From Phymorhynchus buccinoides (Eukaryota > Mollusca > Gastropoda > Neogastropoda > Raphitomidae), in NCBI GenBank assembly GCA_017654935.2, contig CM065699.1, forward strand, positions 42,479,868 to 42,543,867: a stretch of DNA of 64,000 nt. Direction: 5' to 3'. Position 1 is the first letter of the stretch; each line of letters starts with the position of its first letter. This document shows, one piece after another, positions 1 through 12,089 of the stretch. Made by a program: the position numbers and the translations under genes. Under the pieces are notes generated by a model. The model was not told where the DNA came from and searched no databases. It saw nothing but the letters and a program-made list of their open reading frames with translations.

Positions 1-50
1 ATTGGGGTGGGCTTCTTACCCGCCCATGCGCTTTTTACCCCGTCTTCCCC

Positions 51-52
<2 letters not shown>

Positions 53-123
<71 letters not shown>
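53..123. repeat. (TAG)n trinucleotide microsatellite
   Basis: About 23 tandem AGT/TAG triplets. The counterpart at 29086-29149 is interrupted and shorter. Open frames reading poly-Val or poly-Thr here are products of the repeat. Bases 124-530 hold AT-rich sequence in which I see nothing specific. Confidence 0.95.
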
Positions 124-124
<1 letters not shown>

Positions 125-529
125 AGGCATACCCCATCAAAACTCAAAACATATGTGCATAACTTCTGTAGAAGGCATAAAGCTATCATTTTAAAGTACA
201 GTGTTCGTTCATAAACAGACAATATGATATAATAGTCATACGACAAAAAGGGGCATACAAAACTTTAAATGAGGCTGAAATATTGTGCAACCGTCACTAT
301 TTTTAAAGGCAACATCCAACAGTGATCTTTCATCTCTGTCTGATCGAGTTCGGCAGCTCGGTATGAGATCAAGCCGGCTAATTTTTGATACCAAATTATC
401 TATTAGATTTTGATTTTGATTAAATTGATAATTTTTAGTTCATTAAATTATTTGACTATACCTATGATTCTTTTAGTTCATTTGTTCAAACACACACACA
501 CACACACAAAATCAAACAAACAAACCTTC

Positions 530-1100
530 AGTTAACAAGAGGCAAAGCCTTCATTTAAGTACAAGAGGCAACAAATAATGCCTTCAAGGCTGAGGGTCGG
601 GGGGGGGGGGGTGTTTAAGTGCAATATTGCCAACAAAAAATGACTTTGAGATTGAGGGTCGTAAACATGAGGGGGGTGTTTAAAATAGAAGATTGCCAAC
701 AGATAATGACTTTGAGATGGAGGGTCGTAAACATGAGGGGGGTGTTTAAAGTACAAATGAAACTATCGTTAATGGATACAACTTATTAAAAAAAAAACCA
801 CCAAAAAGTTCCTTTGCTGAGAATCAGAAGCATTGGCACGAGAGACAGACGCTCTACACTATCGAGGCTTTCACCGTTAAAGACTTTCCTAACTCATGCT
901 GCCTATTGAGTACTCTCTAACCCACTAATCTAAAATGTTATCTGTTTACAGTGTTGCTTTAAGTATGTAATTATTCAAATCATTATTGTTTAAAAGCTTG
1001 CATAGACATCTATATGTGTGGACAGTTTGATCGATGAACGCCTTTTAGATACCGAGAAAAAGCCAACGTTAAAGTTACCACAGACGGACACACAGACACC
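530..1100 (-). repeat. tRNA-derived SINE-like repeat, type 2
   Basis: On the minus strand a tRNA-like head (about 815-873) has a decayed A-box and B-box. The best preserved family member is at 56392-56466. Flanking sequence with TTAACTCATG and CCCACTAATCTAAA is shared with 27350-27960, 29540-30070 and 56220-56830, so this is a dispersed family. It contains a poly-G run near 600. Confidence 0.6.
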
Positions 1101-1666
1101 CGGAAAACCGAAGAAGCATGAAAACATACTCACTTTCGTGTTGTTGACACGAGTGAGCCAAAAATCACTTACGTCGCTTCCAACTCTACCTTTTGAAGAC
1201 CCAGGTGTTCGTTGATGAGTGGTAGAAGTAAAAGGTCAGGTGGGAACTGAAAAGTTCATACAGATCATCAGTCACAACAGCCTGAGATCGATTCGTTCTG
1301 GAGCTATAAAGTCGACTATGATGCTCTTTTATTTGGCCAGGGTTTAAATATCACGGTTTGAACCCCCAGTACACATACACACACACTCACGTGCACGCGC
1401 GCGGGAGCCCCATACCCACCCACCACCACTACCCCACTCACCCTCTTGTGCGTGTGTGTGGGTTGGTTTTTTGCCTATCCCTTAAAGAGGCACTCTGACG
1501 TATGCTGACCAAAGTCAGTCACATCTTCAAGCTTTATCACTTACCAACTTCAATCAAAATGACGCAAGAAATGCTGAAATACTGAAGTGAGGCCGCTGAA
1601 TGCGGTTGCTAAAGGTATCTTAATTTCTGTGTGTGTGCACTGACGCTGAGCTTACACCGTGACGGA
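1101..1666. other. Non-coding, no specific feature
   Basis: Low-complexity CA/GT tracts and AT-rich sequence, also present at 30070-30646. No open frame with recognisable protein similarity. Confidence 0.5.
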
Positions 1667-1922
1667 TTAACCCTTTCGCCGCCAGCCATTTTTCAGCAAA
1701 AACATTTACCATTAAGCTTAACTGGGTAAATTAAAAACAAAATCTGCAATATTGGGAATTCCTCTGTGATATGTATAGCCTAGCATTATGCCTATCCTTA
1801 CCTCCCAATATTAAGAAAATAGGGTATTTGGACAACAGGCTCTGATTTCATGCCCGGTTTTAGTGACATGAGTGTTAAACCGCTGTGGTGTATAAATGCA
1901 ACATTGGCGGTGAAAGGGTTAA
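1667..1922 (+). mobile_element. TTAA MITE family 1 (CCCTTTCGCCGCCA termini)
   Basis: A 256-bp element begins TTAACCCTTTCGCCGCCA and ends with its near-perfect complement TTGGCGGTGAAAGGGTTAA. TTAA target duplication with CCC-starting inverted termini is characteristic of piggyBac-type elements. There is no coding capacity, so it is non-autonomous. Other members lie at 12090, 20274, 23823 and 62237. Confidence 0.85.
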
Positions 1923-2340
1923 TTAATTAATTGAACATTTTAATGTTTTCGGCTGATTAATTGCGGTTCCAGTTGTGTTAAATGTTTTTTAAAAAATCAG
2001 ATACCTAGATTAAATTACTAAAAATAAAAAAGCACTAAAACAAAACAATTCCCTGTAAAGACAGGCACCCCATTTCAATAAATTTAAAAAAAAGGGAAAA
2101 GAAAAACGCAAGTAACATTCAAACCAGACAGGTTTTTATTGCAGGCATTGATCGACCAGGAACTTTTCAAAAACTTACGAATTCAAGAAAAGCATTGACA
2201 AATAAGCATAGGCCTTATTGAATATTCTGTGTGTGTGCACGCACGCACACGCGCGCGTGTGTGCATGTGTAGTACACGCACGCACGCATGCATTGCTCAT
2301 AATGTACAAGGCTTGCCCTTTTCTAGGTGGGCGGGTTGAA

Positions 2341-2883
2341 TGACCTGTTTACTCTACTCTTTTCGAGTAGTAGTCTACTCAATTTGGACCTCTACAACAA
2401 CAACAACAACATACATTATTTATACGGCGCTGAATCTTGATATAAATCAAATCAAAGCGCACACACACGTTAGCATTCATAGCGCATTCAAACAAAAACG
2501 CAATACAAAGCGAACACCACACACGGATAACATAAATGGAATATAGCAGAAACAGACCTAATGGCAAGAGAGAGAAGATAAAGAGAGAGGAGCTTTAATG
2601 ACGGGGGAACAGGTGGGTTTTGAGGTTAGCTTTGAAAGCAGAGAGGGTCGGTCGCGGCTGACGGAGGGAGATAGGAAGTTTGTTCCAGGAGGTCGGTCCC
2701 GTGAGACAGCAAAAGAGCGCCGACCAACCTCTACTACTACTCAAAATTGAAAATAATGCCATGATTACTCATTTTCAGTTAACATTGTTTGATGGTTTAA
2801 TGAATAAAACTATACATTTTGAGCCAAAACTACTCATTTCAGCTATCCAGACTACTCAAGACTTTGTGTTTTAAAAAGGTCTG
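2341..2883 (+). mobile_element. CAGACCTG-TIR element split by a nested insert
   Basis: The left end reads GACCTGTTTACTCTACTC and the right end GGTCTGC. An intact relative at 11506-11719 lacks the interior segment of about 2392-2727. That insert carries (AAC)n and a TATACGGCGCTGA motif typical of the local SINE-like family, and is bracketed by ACCTCTAC on both sides, consistent with a target duplication. Confidence 0.65.
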
Positions 2884-3559
2884 CTATACGACCTGCGAGG
2901 CGACGAATTATTTTGATTTCATGGGCCTGTGCTTATAGTTCCAGCCCGCTGCAGGAAGATCCAGGGATTAGAATTAAAGCAGTGTCTATCCTATGGACTT
3001 TGCTCCTGCAGCCATCGTATGATTGATGCTGCTGACGAAGTGTGTGTCTGATGACGCCACAAGCTGTGGGATATAGGCTAATCATATTATCTAGTTGGGC
3101 CTACATAATTATGGTAGCGTGGCAGTGTGTGTGTGTGTGCGCTCGCGTGTGTGTGTGTGCGCGCTCGAGAGAGAGAGCAGGGACGGGGATTTTGGTAAGG
3201 GTGGGGGGAATGGATTTAGCCGTACACCGGGGTTTGACGCAGCTGAGACTTCTCCTGAAGTCAAGCTGCGCAATCTTGCTTTAATCTTTGCGACTGACCG
3301 AGATTAACTGGCTGGAATATCGATCCACAATTTAAGAAAGTGTTTACAACAAAGTTGAAACGTGAGAAAGTACCGACCACAGTGCAAACCTCCTCCTGGG
3401 AGGCAACTACGCCTTGACTTGCTTGTGACACAGGTGATGATGAGATTAGCGTCCAATCGGTCAGAGACCCTTATGACACAGATAAGTCGTATTTATAGAG
3501 TTCTTCCCCTTGCCATAATTACAGGATTGGTTGGGTCCCATGGGCACAAAGGTGGGTTT

Positions 3560-3990
3560 TTTTTAAATTTTAGTCCCCGAGCCGAAGGTTCGGGGAGCTA
3601 TTGTTTTTGTCTGGTCCGTCCGTCCGGCGCCCCGGTACCTCCGTCCGTCCGGCTATTCGTCCGTTTTTCTCAAAAACTATTCAGTGTATCATCATCAAAT
3701 TTGGTATACTAGTTTGCCAAGATGCAAGCTATCCACTGATGTATTTAGTTTTAGTTTTACATTAAGGTCAAGGTCGCGCCAGTTACGGGGTTCAAACCCC
3801 GAAACACATAATCGCTAATATCTCGCGAAGTTTTGCATGTATTTCAATGCAGTTTTTTCCACAACATTTCTTGATGAATGGTCTATAACACAGTTGTCAT
3901 GAATTTTTCTGTGCGCTCGTGTGCGCATGATCGCGCGCGCTCAAACCACGGGTCCGAACCCCAAGGCTATATATAAAAAAAACTATTCAG
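3560..3990 (+). repeat. Dispersed repeat with AAAACTATTCAGT motif
   Basis: AT-rich repeat containing AAAACTATTCAGT, a short CCGTCCGTCCGG tract and GGGGTTCAAACCCC. Present again at 32560-33010 through the assembly duplication. I infer an interspersed repeat of unknown class. Bases 2884-3560 hold unique-looking sequence and a GT-rich tract near 3126. Confidence 0.35.
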
Positions 3991-4339
3991 TTACGTGCTG
4001 TTCTGATGCGTTTTTATGTAGCTACGTGCTGTTTTGATGCGTTTTTATGTATGTGTACAGCCGACACATTCCGATTTCGGAGTATCTCGGCGATGCTGCG
4101 AGGGGACTTTGCAGCCGCTTGGCGTTGCACTTTCATTTTCATCGATTTAGGTTTTGTGGAGATTCAAATGTTTAAAAAAACCCACAAAAAACCCAACCCA
4201 ACAACAATGCATCGTAAATAAGACACCCTCCCCGGTTCCGTGGCAAAATAATCAAAGTGTTGATTGTGGCCACGCATGTGACAGTCGAGACGTAATTAAT
4301 CAACCCCTAATTTTTTATATATTTTTGTTTTAGCGTAGA

Positions 4340-4700
4340 GTTTAACGTGTTGTTGGGCATACCCTGGCTAAAAGACTCCAGGGATCATCCCCACAGCGAA
4401 AGCACTTGAACACTAATGGTACAAGCACATCAGTTACGGATGAGAACATTACGTGTGTGACCGTTTTTGATTACCCCGCCACGTGAGCAGCCACACACTC
4501 CGTCTTCGGGGGATTTTGAAGGGAGGCTGACGATGTTATGCTAGAAGCTTGTCATGGCTAAAGATGCTAGGAGCTTGTCATGGATAAAGACAATCTCCGC
4601 ATAACTATGCATAGCATAACAACATTTGGATGTAGCCTTGGTGTTCTAGTCTATGTCAATTGGTCCGACACCGTCAGCCTTAAGCCAAGGCGAGCGTTTA
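4340..4700 (+). repeat. Dispersed repeat with CTCCAGGGATCATCCC motif
   Basis: A ~350-bp segment with CTCCAGGGATCATCCC, an imperfect internal duplication around AGCTTGTCATGG, and TGATTACCCCGCCACGTG. A related copy is at 57640-57900 and a shorter reverse-orientation one at 8810-8950. Duplicated at 33370-33730. Confidence 0.55.
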
Positions 4701-4964
4701 ACGTGATTATCATTCCTTAGCTGTTTGCATTCTTTTTCTTTCTTGCTCAACGTCACTTTTTTGTTTTCTTCTTTCCCTTCTTTCAGGGAAAGTTTGTTGA
4801 GCAATAGTTGTCATTAACAACTCAAGCTAGTAAATGTGTGTGTGTGTGTTGTGCGTGCATGCCTATTATATGTTTGAACGTGTTACACTTGTTGCCATTT
4901 TTAAGGAAGTTTTTGAAAAAGATCAAAAATTGAAAATTTGTGTATTCAAAGGGTGCTGGTGAGT

Positions 4965-5550
4965 CCTTGAACAAAACATCCTCTGAAAACCGCAGTAAAA
5001 GGGACATCAAGGCCCCAGACTGAAGAGGGACAACACTGGAATGAGTTCCCAACATGACCAAAAAGGCTTAATATTCTTCTTCTCTCAGCAATAATGTTCG
5101 CAATCTCAGCATCACTTATTGAAATGCTATGGGTCTGCGTGAATGATGTGTGTGCGGATGTGGAGCGCGTGTGTGTGTATGTGTGTGCGTGCGCGCGCGT
5201 GCGTGCGTGCGTGCGCGTACGTGTGTGTGTGTGGACCCGTTTGTGTGTTATGTGTAGATGCATGTTTTTCTGTCTATGAATATGTCACAGCGTGAGGGTG
5301 AGGGTGGGTATGCGAGCGCGTCTGAGTATGTTTGATATGTCTGTAATTTTGTAGAACGCGCGCTGTATAAATATTCTTTATTATTATTATTATTAATATT
5401 GTGATAAATCACTTTGAAATGCTATTTAATAGAAATGACAACGCTGAATAAGAAAGCAAAACCTCTGACAAGAGAAGACAATCCTCTGTCAGAAATTCTT
5501 AATCCTCTGAAATTTGCAGATCCTCTGACAATTCTGATGCCTGTATTAGA
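4965..5550 (+). repeat. CCTCTGA dispersed repeat, split by SINE-like insert
   Basis: The family consensus runs from AAGGGCCATCAAGGCCCC to clustered CCTCTGA motifs and ends near CCTCTGACAATTCTGATGCC. Compared with 26690-26905, this copy is interrupted at about 5070-5402 by GT-rich sequence ending in GCGCGCTGTATAAATATTC and (TTA)n. Relatives are at 23690, 26690, 52540 and 55480. Confidence 0.6.
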
Positions 5551-6337
5551 CTGTGTGTGTGTGTATATGCGCGTGTGTGTGCATGTGTGTGTGAGTGTGT
5601 GTGTGTGCATGTGTGTGTGCAGAAGCGTGTGTTTGTAAAACATGTACATGCGTCCATTTACGCGCATTCACACACCTCTGATAACGTAACTACTTTCGCA
5701 GATAAAACAATGATACACTCATGACACAACTAGAATAATATTATATACAGTAAATTTTATTTGCTACGCAGCAATCACAATCAACACGACATTTCATACA
5801 AATAAACTCGCTGATCTTAAGCATAAAAAAAAGCCATGTGTTGTATATTTTAGAATACACACAGTCAGAATTGATGTACAGACATAATAATCTTCTTTCT
5901 TCTTCTTCTTCTGCGTTCCCAGGCCATATGGCCATAATGGGTAAGGAACGTATGTGTCCGTTTTTCAGTTTTCACTGGTCTCCCTGCTGCGTACAGCCGA
6001 CACATTCCGATTTTGGAGAAGACATAATAATATTACCCCTAATAATAATAGTGAAGCATTTACATAGTGCATTCCTCCACCAAATGTGGAGCTCTATGCG
6101 CTTAACAATCAACAACACAAAAATTAAAAGCAAGAAATTCAACAAGGACGAGGGTGTGTGTGAGAATAGAGTCCAGAAGTAATGTGGCATACACATATCA
6201 ACACACACACACACAACAAAACGCACAGACCCAATCCATTTGTAAGATTATTTCAATAAAATATGATCATTATTCCTTTTTAAATAGCGGCACATACACA
6301 GACAAACTAAGCAAAAAAAAACCCAACATATTCCTGT

Positions 6338-6718
6338 TTAACTCTTCTAGCACTGTGGGCGAATGTATTCACCCAGTACATCACACTTCACTCCCACCAA
6401 ATGCAAAGACATTCACTGCCAAGCACCCTGCCATGTGTTTGTCTATTTTCAGAGCTTGCTATGTCAGTGGGGGTTTTCCCGTTAAAGCAACGCATGCACA
6501 CCGGAAAAAAAAAGTAACTCCCCTCTCTTGTTGGTTGAGATGCAACGGACAACCAAGAACGCCCTCCCAAAATACATGGTGCAGACCTGTTTACCCCAAA
6601 TTTTCACTGTCAGTAATCCCAAGCTCTGAAAACAGTAATTTCAGGCATCTGTCCGTAATTTTGCTGTCCGAGAAATCCTTTCACCAGAATTTTTTCGCTG
6701 CCGTCAAACCTTTTGTTG

Positions 6719-6757
<39 letters not shown>

Positions 6758-7096
6758 ATGCATGCTGCAACTTCCCATCCAAACCCAACTTCGACAACTG
6801 CCAAAACTTTGCACTTCATACCTAGAAAAATGGCGGCATGGAGAAATAAACCGGAAGTATTCATTCAAGGGACATCACTCAAAGTGATACCTTTGATAGC
6901 AGACGACACAGTAGCGAGTACGGCTCAAACGCCATGCCTTCTTTTGATTTCTTCTTCTTCTTTTTTTTCCGCACTCGTTCAGCGGAAATGCGGATGTTTT
7001 GTTGCTGACCGTAATAGCGTAATCGGAGGTCTCAAAACGTAATAATTACGGACAAATCCGTAGGGAAAACAGGTCTGATGGTGCTAGAAGGGTTAA
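6338..7096 (+). mobile_element. TTAA MITE family 3 (CTCTTCTAGCAC termini)
   Basis: The element opens with TTAACTCTTCTAGCAC and closes with GTGCTAGAAGGGTTAA, a TIR pair with TTAA at both ends, consistent with a piggyBac-type MITE. A reverse-orientation relative is at 11311-12075. It contains a nested second element at 6582-7077. No transposase is visible; the open frame across it looks like a product of low stop density. Confidence 0.75.
6582..7077 (+). mobile_element. Nested CAGACCTGTTTACC TIR element
   Basis: It starts CAGACCTGTTTACCC and ends GGAAAACAGGTCTG, lying inside the TTAA MITE. It contains a (TG)n tract near 6720-6757. The terminus resembles the CAGACCTGCCTAC ends of the zinc-finger-bearing element at 19152, suggesting one superfamily. 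Confidence 0.65.
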
Positions 7097-7978
7097 TTAA
7101 ATACAGGCTCGTTCACAGACAAACTAGCAAAATCAAAACAACAACAGGATAAGATGGCAACGCCATGTAAACGTAGTCCCAGTTACCAGCAACACCCACA
7201 CACATCATACTCCCCATCAGAACCACACACAAAAATAAAAGTTGGAAAATGCCACTTGATGTACATTTATAATTTTGGTAAATTTAGAATGATCTCCCTT
7301 GAATTTCATCAAATAAGACCTGATGAAATTCAGGGGAGTTAATTTTGGACTCTATGGTCATTGTGTATTTTTGTGTTTAATAATTTCCTATATTGGTATA
7401 ACATTGTTTAGAAATAAGATATTTTGTAACAAAGAATACTTACACACACTCCACCTATTATCTTTAAAATAATCAGTGGTTTTTTAATATTCAAAATGTA
7501 CTCACTGGGATTACGTTGATATGGCTTGTCGTTCTGTGAATCTGACATGATGGGCAGCATCTCTACAAGCTCTAAGGAATCATTGTACCAAGTTTCATTA
7601 TGACCGGTCTAGTGGTTTAGGTGCTATGGACTGGAACACATTTTGGTCACACACAGACGCACATGCACACATACATACAGACAGCAGAGAAACACACAGC
7701 CCTCGTCCCCATCGTAATGTGGTCCCGTTCTTATAGAACAGGGACTACCAAAAAACCCAAACATTTTGAAGAATGTCACCGATTTCTTTGCAACCCCAAG
7801 CCCCTAAATGTCTGAATCAATCAATCAATCAACATTTATTGTCTTTAAAACATAAAGAAATTCTTTGTCTGTCATGCACATAAAACACAAATAAACGTAG
7901 AAATAATAAGACATAACACACACACACACTCTCTCTCTGTGTGTCTAATATCACGAGAAGTGGATAGACATTCAATGA

Positions 7979-7998
7979 AAGACACACACACACACTAC

Positions 7999-8065
<67 letters not shown>
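7979..8065. repeat. CA/CT compound microsatellite
   Basis: Uninterrupted (CT)n then (CA)n dinucleotide tracts. The copy at 37005-37087 has a slightly different length. Bases 7100-7978 hold no recognisable gene. Confidence 0.95.
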
Positions 8066-8068
<3 letters not shown>

Positions 8069-8351
8069 CTTAAACCAACAGTTTGCATAAAGTAAAATAG
8101 GACAATATGCATAAAACAAAATTAAAATGAATGCCAATGACTCAGCAAAATGTACACGCATTGATCGAAATGACGAGCACGGAACTTCACCCTATGCCTG
8201 AAACTTGTAGACGACACTCTGCCTTTGTTTCTCTAGAACGCGGGCAAAGATCAATGTAGCGTAAACTGTGCAGGGTGGCAGCAACGTCTTGCAATTAGCC
8301 AGTGCCAGTGCTTTGTGAGGAGTCTTTACCATAATTTTCATAGATATATAT

Positions 8352-8353
<2 letters not shown>

Positions 8354-8394
<41 letters not shown>

Positions 8395-8459
8395 GTGTTG
8401 TGTGTGTGCTAAAATACATGCATGCTGAAGATACTACAATTGAACAATCCATTTAGTGC

Positions 8460-8501
<42 letters not shown>

Positions 8502-8667
8502 GACTGGCATGTATGCATTCTCTCTCACACATGCTCACACACACACATGGTGACATGCATGCATTCACATTTAAACACGAACATGCGCACACACACACAC
8601 ACAAGCACGCACACACACACACACAAGCACACACACACACACACAAGCACACACACACACACAAATA
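8354..8667. repeat. GA, CT and CA microsatellite cluster
   Basis: (GA)n at about 8354-8391, (CT)n from 8460 and interrupted (CA)n with AAGCAC interruptions to 8667. Open frames of His-Thr or Cys-Val repeats on both strands are microsatellite products. Confidence 0.95.
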
Positions 8668-9079
8668 GGTACCCACATACAGACACAGACGAGACCGGCA
8701 TGGATGCATTCACACAAATAAACAACCAAAACAACAAAAACAAACCCACACATGCATGTACATCAAAGTGCTAGAATATGTTGAAAACAAAAGAGACTAT
8801 CCCCCGGAAGTCGGAGTGTGGCGGCCCACGTGGCAGGGTAATAAAAAAACCACACGGTCGCACAAACATCATGTTCTCATCCGTAGCTGATGCACTTGTA
8901 CCATAGCGTTCAAGTGCTTCTGCTGTTGGGATGATCCCTGGAGTACGAAAACAACAACACTATGCAGTACATGTATGAACAGTTTCCTGTCAATTATGAG
9001 CGCAGATGCGTCATGCTGCCGTTATGCGCCTAACTAAGAAATAGTTAGGCCCAGCAAGTCCGACTTCGGCTGGAGGAAA

Positions 9080-10090
9080 TGTTTAGGCAGGAGAATGGAC
9101 CTGGTAAAGGCAGAAAGATAGTTAGATGACAGTAAGCAAAGGGAAAAGGCAGAGTCAAAGAGAGTGACAGATTAGAGGAAGTTACAAGCACAGAGAACTT
9201 CCAGAAGGAGGGGGAACTATCTATACAAAAGCCCCCCCGGGTATCCCCACGGGGGGGCAACAACAACAACGAAAGAAGACAGTTTTGACGTTTCACACTG
9301 CACACATTACCATCAAGCTCTTATGCATATATGATAGCTGTACAGTTTCCTTGCAGCCCATCACTCTAACGGCTTTTGTCATTGGTTGACACTGACCTTA
9401 CAGTAAAGTGAGAGTCGCACAATAAGTGATCTTGTGGAATCCCAGGAAATGAACAGTTAGTTAGTTAGTCTGTTATAGTCCCGTCAACAGCTATGGTTAT
9501 CTCAGGACTGTCACCGCGCAAAGTTCGACCACGTATAGCAAAACACAAATCCATGAATCTTAACAACGCACAAAACATGAAAACATAAAAAAATATAGTA
9601 CAATTCATAACATGACACTTCCCTCATTGCACCCTATAGCACATAATTCCACACAGTGCTGGAAACGTGGAGCCATTCCGCTCTATTTATCGAGTTCAGG
9701 TTAAAAAAAACAGTAAAAAAGGATAACAAATATATACTAGTAAGCTAAGAATACATAAAAAAGGCTATACATGTAGGCAAATATGCACTGCAGAATGGAC
9801 AACAGGTGCCCACTCAAGTGCGTAAGATATCACGTCTGGAAGCCAGTGTACAATAAAAAAACCACCTGGCATGTCATAAATTGTAAAAAGGAAAAACGTG
9901 GAAAGGTTTTATAGAAAAAATGCAGGAGAATGGACCAATAAGGCAGAAAGAAGTAGACGCCAGAAAGAAAAAAGAAGAGAAAAGGCAGAGTCAAAGAGAG
10001 TAATAGAGTAGGGGTAGTTACTAGCATAGAACTTCCAGAAGATGGGGGAACTATTTCTGCTGAAAGACCCCCCGGTATCCCCACAGCAGG
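9080..10090 (+). repeat. Two related ~190-bp segments, retroelement-associated
   Basis: About 9080-9260 and about 9900-10090 are homologous: both run from GCAGGAGAATGGACC through AAAAGGCAGAGTCAAAGAGAG to GGTATCCCCAC. The second lies directly upstream of the LINE remnant, so both may be pieces of the same retroelement. That link is inference. Between them (9300-9880) I see no gene. Confidence 0.45.
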
Positions 10091-10189
10091 GCCCTATCCA
10101 TGTAAGCCAGCCAAAGCCGTTGCCCGCCTCCTACGACGAGGACGTGCGGTTGGACTTTAGGAGGCTGCTGGGCTCCTCTCCGTAAGTCC

Positions 10190-10790
10190 CCCCCCACCAT
10201 GATAGGTGGAAACCCGCCGGGGGGGGGGGGAAGAAATGAACAGGCGGACATCCTTGCGGAAGAGGAATCCAGAGGAGAGCAAATCAACAACTGTGCCAGC
10301 TTCCGAGCAAAAGAAGACAATAATTAAGGCTTTAACGAGGCCACCGGTGCAGAGGGATGACTACCATCTATTGTCTCGGGAGCAGCAAGTAGTTCTGGTG
10401 CGACTGCGCACCGGCCACAACAGACTCAACAACCACATGCATCGGAAGACGAAGCTGGCACCATCAGCAGTCTGTCCCTGTGGTCTGGAAGACCAGACAA
10501 CACAACATGTCCTGCAGAGATGTCTCCTTCACAAAGGAGGCAAGAGATGAAGCTGGCACCATCACCAGTCTGTCCCTGTGGTCTGGAAGACCAGACAACA
10601 GAACATGTCCTGCAGAGATGTCCCCTTCACAAGGAGGCAAGAGATGAAGTGTGGCCCATCAGCACACCGCTGTCTACCAGGCTCTATGGGTCCAAGGAAG
10701 AGCTGGAGAAGATGGCTCTGTTTGTCAGCAGAGTTTCTTTGGTTGTGTAGCAGGCGTACACCAGAAGAAGAAAAAGAAGAATTTTGCACA
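10190..10790 (+). pseudogene. Decayed LINE 3' end: RNase H end and Cys/His tail
   Basis: One frame reads NEQADILAEEE, the end of an RNase H domain (GNExADxLA). After a frameshift come LSREQQVVLVRLRTGHNRLN and CPCGLEDQTTQHVLQRC, a CxC...H...C tail common in non-LTR retrotransposons of invertebrates and fish, and then a VWPISTPL-type ending. A 98-bp segment starting at 10451 is tandemly repeated at 10549, and the reading frame breaks around it. A purine-rich (GAA)-type tail follows near 10764-10782. It is a dead fragment lying downstream of the LARS2 stop on the opposite strand. Confidence 0.8.
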
Positions 10791-11050
10791 GAAGGGAATT
10801 CAAGACTACTACTACACAGATGCCTTTGATTTCATGTTCCTCAGATATTTCCATGAGATTGAGCTAAGAACAATGAATAAGGATCCTGAAATTCGCACCT
10901 CTTTCTCACAGGAGTGGCCTCCAATTGCAACTCTCACATTCAAATCATTGTCAGCCTGTGAACGACACCCTTCCGCCCCCCGCCCCCCACCCGAATTGCC
11001 CCCCTCCCCCTATCACACTCTCGTCAACAACTGATCCACTACCCCTGCAC
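10791..11050. other. Sequence just 3' of the LARS2 stop, unassigned
   Basis: This lies between the LINE remnant and the LARS2 stop and would be 3' UTR for the minus-strand gene. The plus strand is open over about 80 codons, but I recognise no family. A C-rich tract is at 10976-11010. I saw no convincing minus-strand AATAAA nearby. Confidence 0.3.
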
Positions 11051-11263
11051 TTAAGACACAGCGGCGGCTCTCTTCCTGGGAATGATGTTGATGACGGCCT
11101 GGTAGCCCGGCTGCAAGGAGAAGAGGACGGACTCAAACTCTCTACCCTGCAGGTACTGCTGGTAGTTGGGCTGCGAGCGCACCAGGTCGTGGGCCCGCTC
11201 ACCCGTCAGAGAGTTCAACACGTCCGGCGTCACGCTCACGCTGCCGTTGTCTTGATGGTTGAT
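11051..11263 (-). CDS. LARS2: LARS2 last coding exon (duplicate copy A)
   Basis: This encodes the C-terminal 70 residues plus stop of mitochondrial leucyl-tRNA synthetase, starting INHQDNGSVSVTP and ending NIIPRKRAAAVS. The 3' splice site is CACACAG before ATC; the stop is TAA at 11053-11051. The translation equals the copy at 40073-40285. The stretch YLQGREFESVLF...INI aligns with the vertebrate LARS2 tail as I recall it, which has a LQGR motif shortly before the end. An open frame continues upstream of the exon through the splice site but that part is intron. Because of the assembly duplication this is probably not a second gene. Confidence 0.85.
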   Translation of the reverse strand: MNHQDNGSVSVTPDVLNSLTGERAHDLVRSQPNYQQYLQGREFESVLFSLQPGYQAVINIIPRKRAAAVS

Positions 11264-11310
11264 CTGTGTGAAAAAACAGCCAAAGATAGAGAGGAAGGCA
11301 GCTGGTTGGA

Positions 11311-12075
11311 TTAACTCTTCTAGCACCATGTATTTTTTTAATGTTCTCTTCATTGTCCGTTGTATCTCAACCGACAACTATTTTTTTTATATAATAATAA
11401 TAATAATAATAATGGATATTTGTTGCACTCTTTCTCCAAAGAGCTCAGAGCGCTTACAAAGTTAACTTTAGACAATCAACAATGACAATAGTAATAAACA
11501 CAAAACAGACCCATTTACTCTACTCTTTTCGAGTAGTATTCTACTCATTTTGAACCTCTACTACTCTTCAAAACTGAAAATAAAGCTCTTTAATTCTTAA
11601 TTACTACTCATTTTTTTAGTGAACATTATTTGATGGTTTAATGAATAAAACTACACATTTTGCACCAAAACTACTCATTTCAGACTACTCAAGACTTGTG
11701 TAGGGGGTAAACAGGTCTGACAAAACATTCAGAAATAATATGTTGTATAGAATGTTGACCCGCGCAGAATGCATACACTCCATGATGAGATTGTAGAATG
11801 TACACACTCTACGACCGGCTCATATACATTCTATGAAAATGAAACATGGAAATGCATACTTTCTACAGCGGAATTGTAGAATGTGTACATTCAATGGACA
11901 AACTCTGAGCTATTATAGTGTGCATGCATTGCTTTAACAGAAAAATCACTGACATAAGCTCTAAAAGTAGACACACACATGGCAGGGTGCTTGGCAGTGA
12001 ATGTCTTTGCATTTGGTGGGAGTGAAGTGTGATGTACTGGGCGAATGCATTCGCCCATAGTAACAGACGAGTTAA
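11311..12075 (-). mobile_element. TTAA MITE family 3, reverse copy with nested inserts
   Basis: One end is TTAACTCTTCTAGCACC at 11311, the other a GAGTTAA end at 12075. The GCGAATGCATTCGCCC region resembles 6338-7096 in reverse. It contains an (ATA)n SINE-like insert at about 11390-11500 and a CAGACC-TIR element at 11506-11719. Counterpart at 40333-41093. Confidence 0.6.
11506..11719 (+). mobile_element. Short CAGACC TIR element (~214 bp)
   Basis: It begins CAGACCCATTTACTCTAC and ends GGGTAAACAGGTCTG. Many TACTC/GAGTA motifs allow extensive self-pairing. This is the uninterrupted relative of 2341-2883. Confidence 0.65.
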
Positions 12076-12089
12076 ACAGGAGTTTATTT

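Noticed and set aside
6154..6825. A 223-codon plus-strand frame and its copy at 35178-36032
   Set aside because: It spans SINE-like sequence, two nested TIR elements and a (TG)n tract with no recognisable domain.
8434..8774. Cys-Val and His-Thr repeat frames on both strands
   Set aside because: Dinucleotide microsatellites read as protein.
11051..11377. A 108-residue protein starting MSVEIQRT upstream of the last LARS2 exon
   Set aside because: The part before 11263 runs through the 3' splice site (CACACAG) into a TTAA MITE; only 11051-11263 matches the LARS2 tail.
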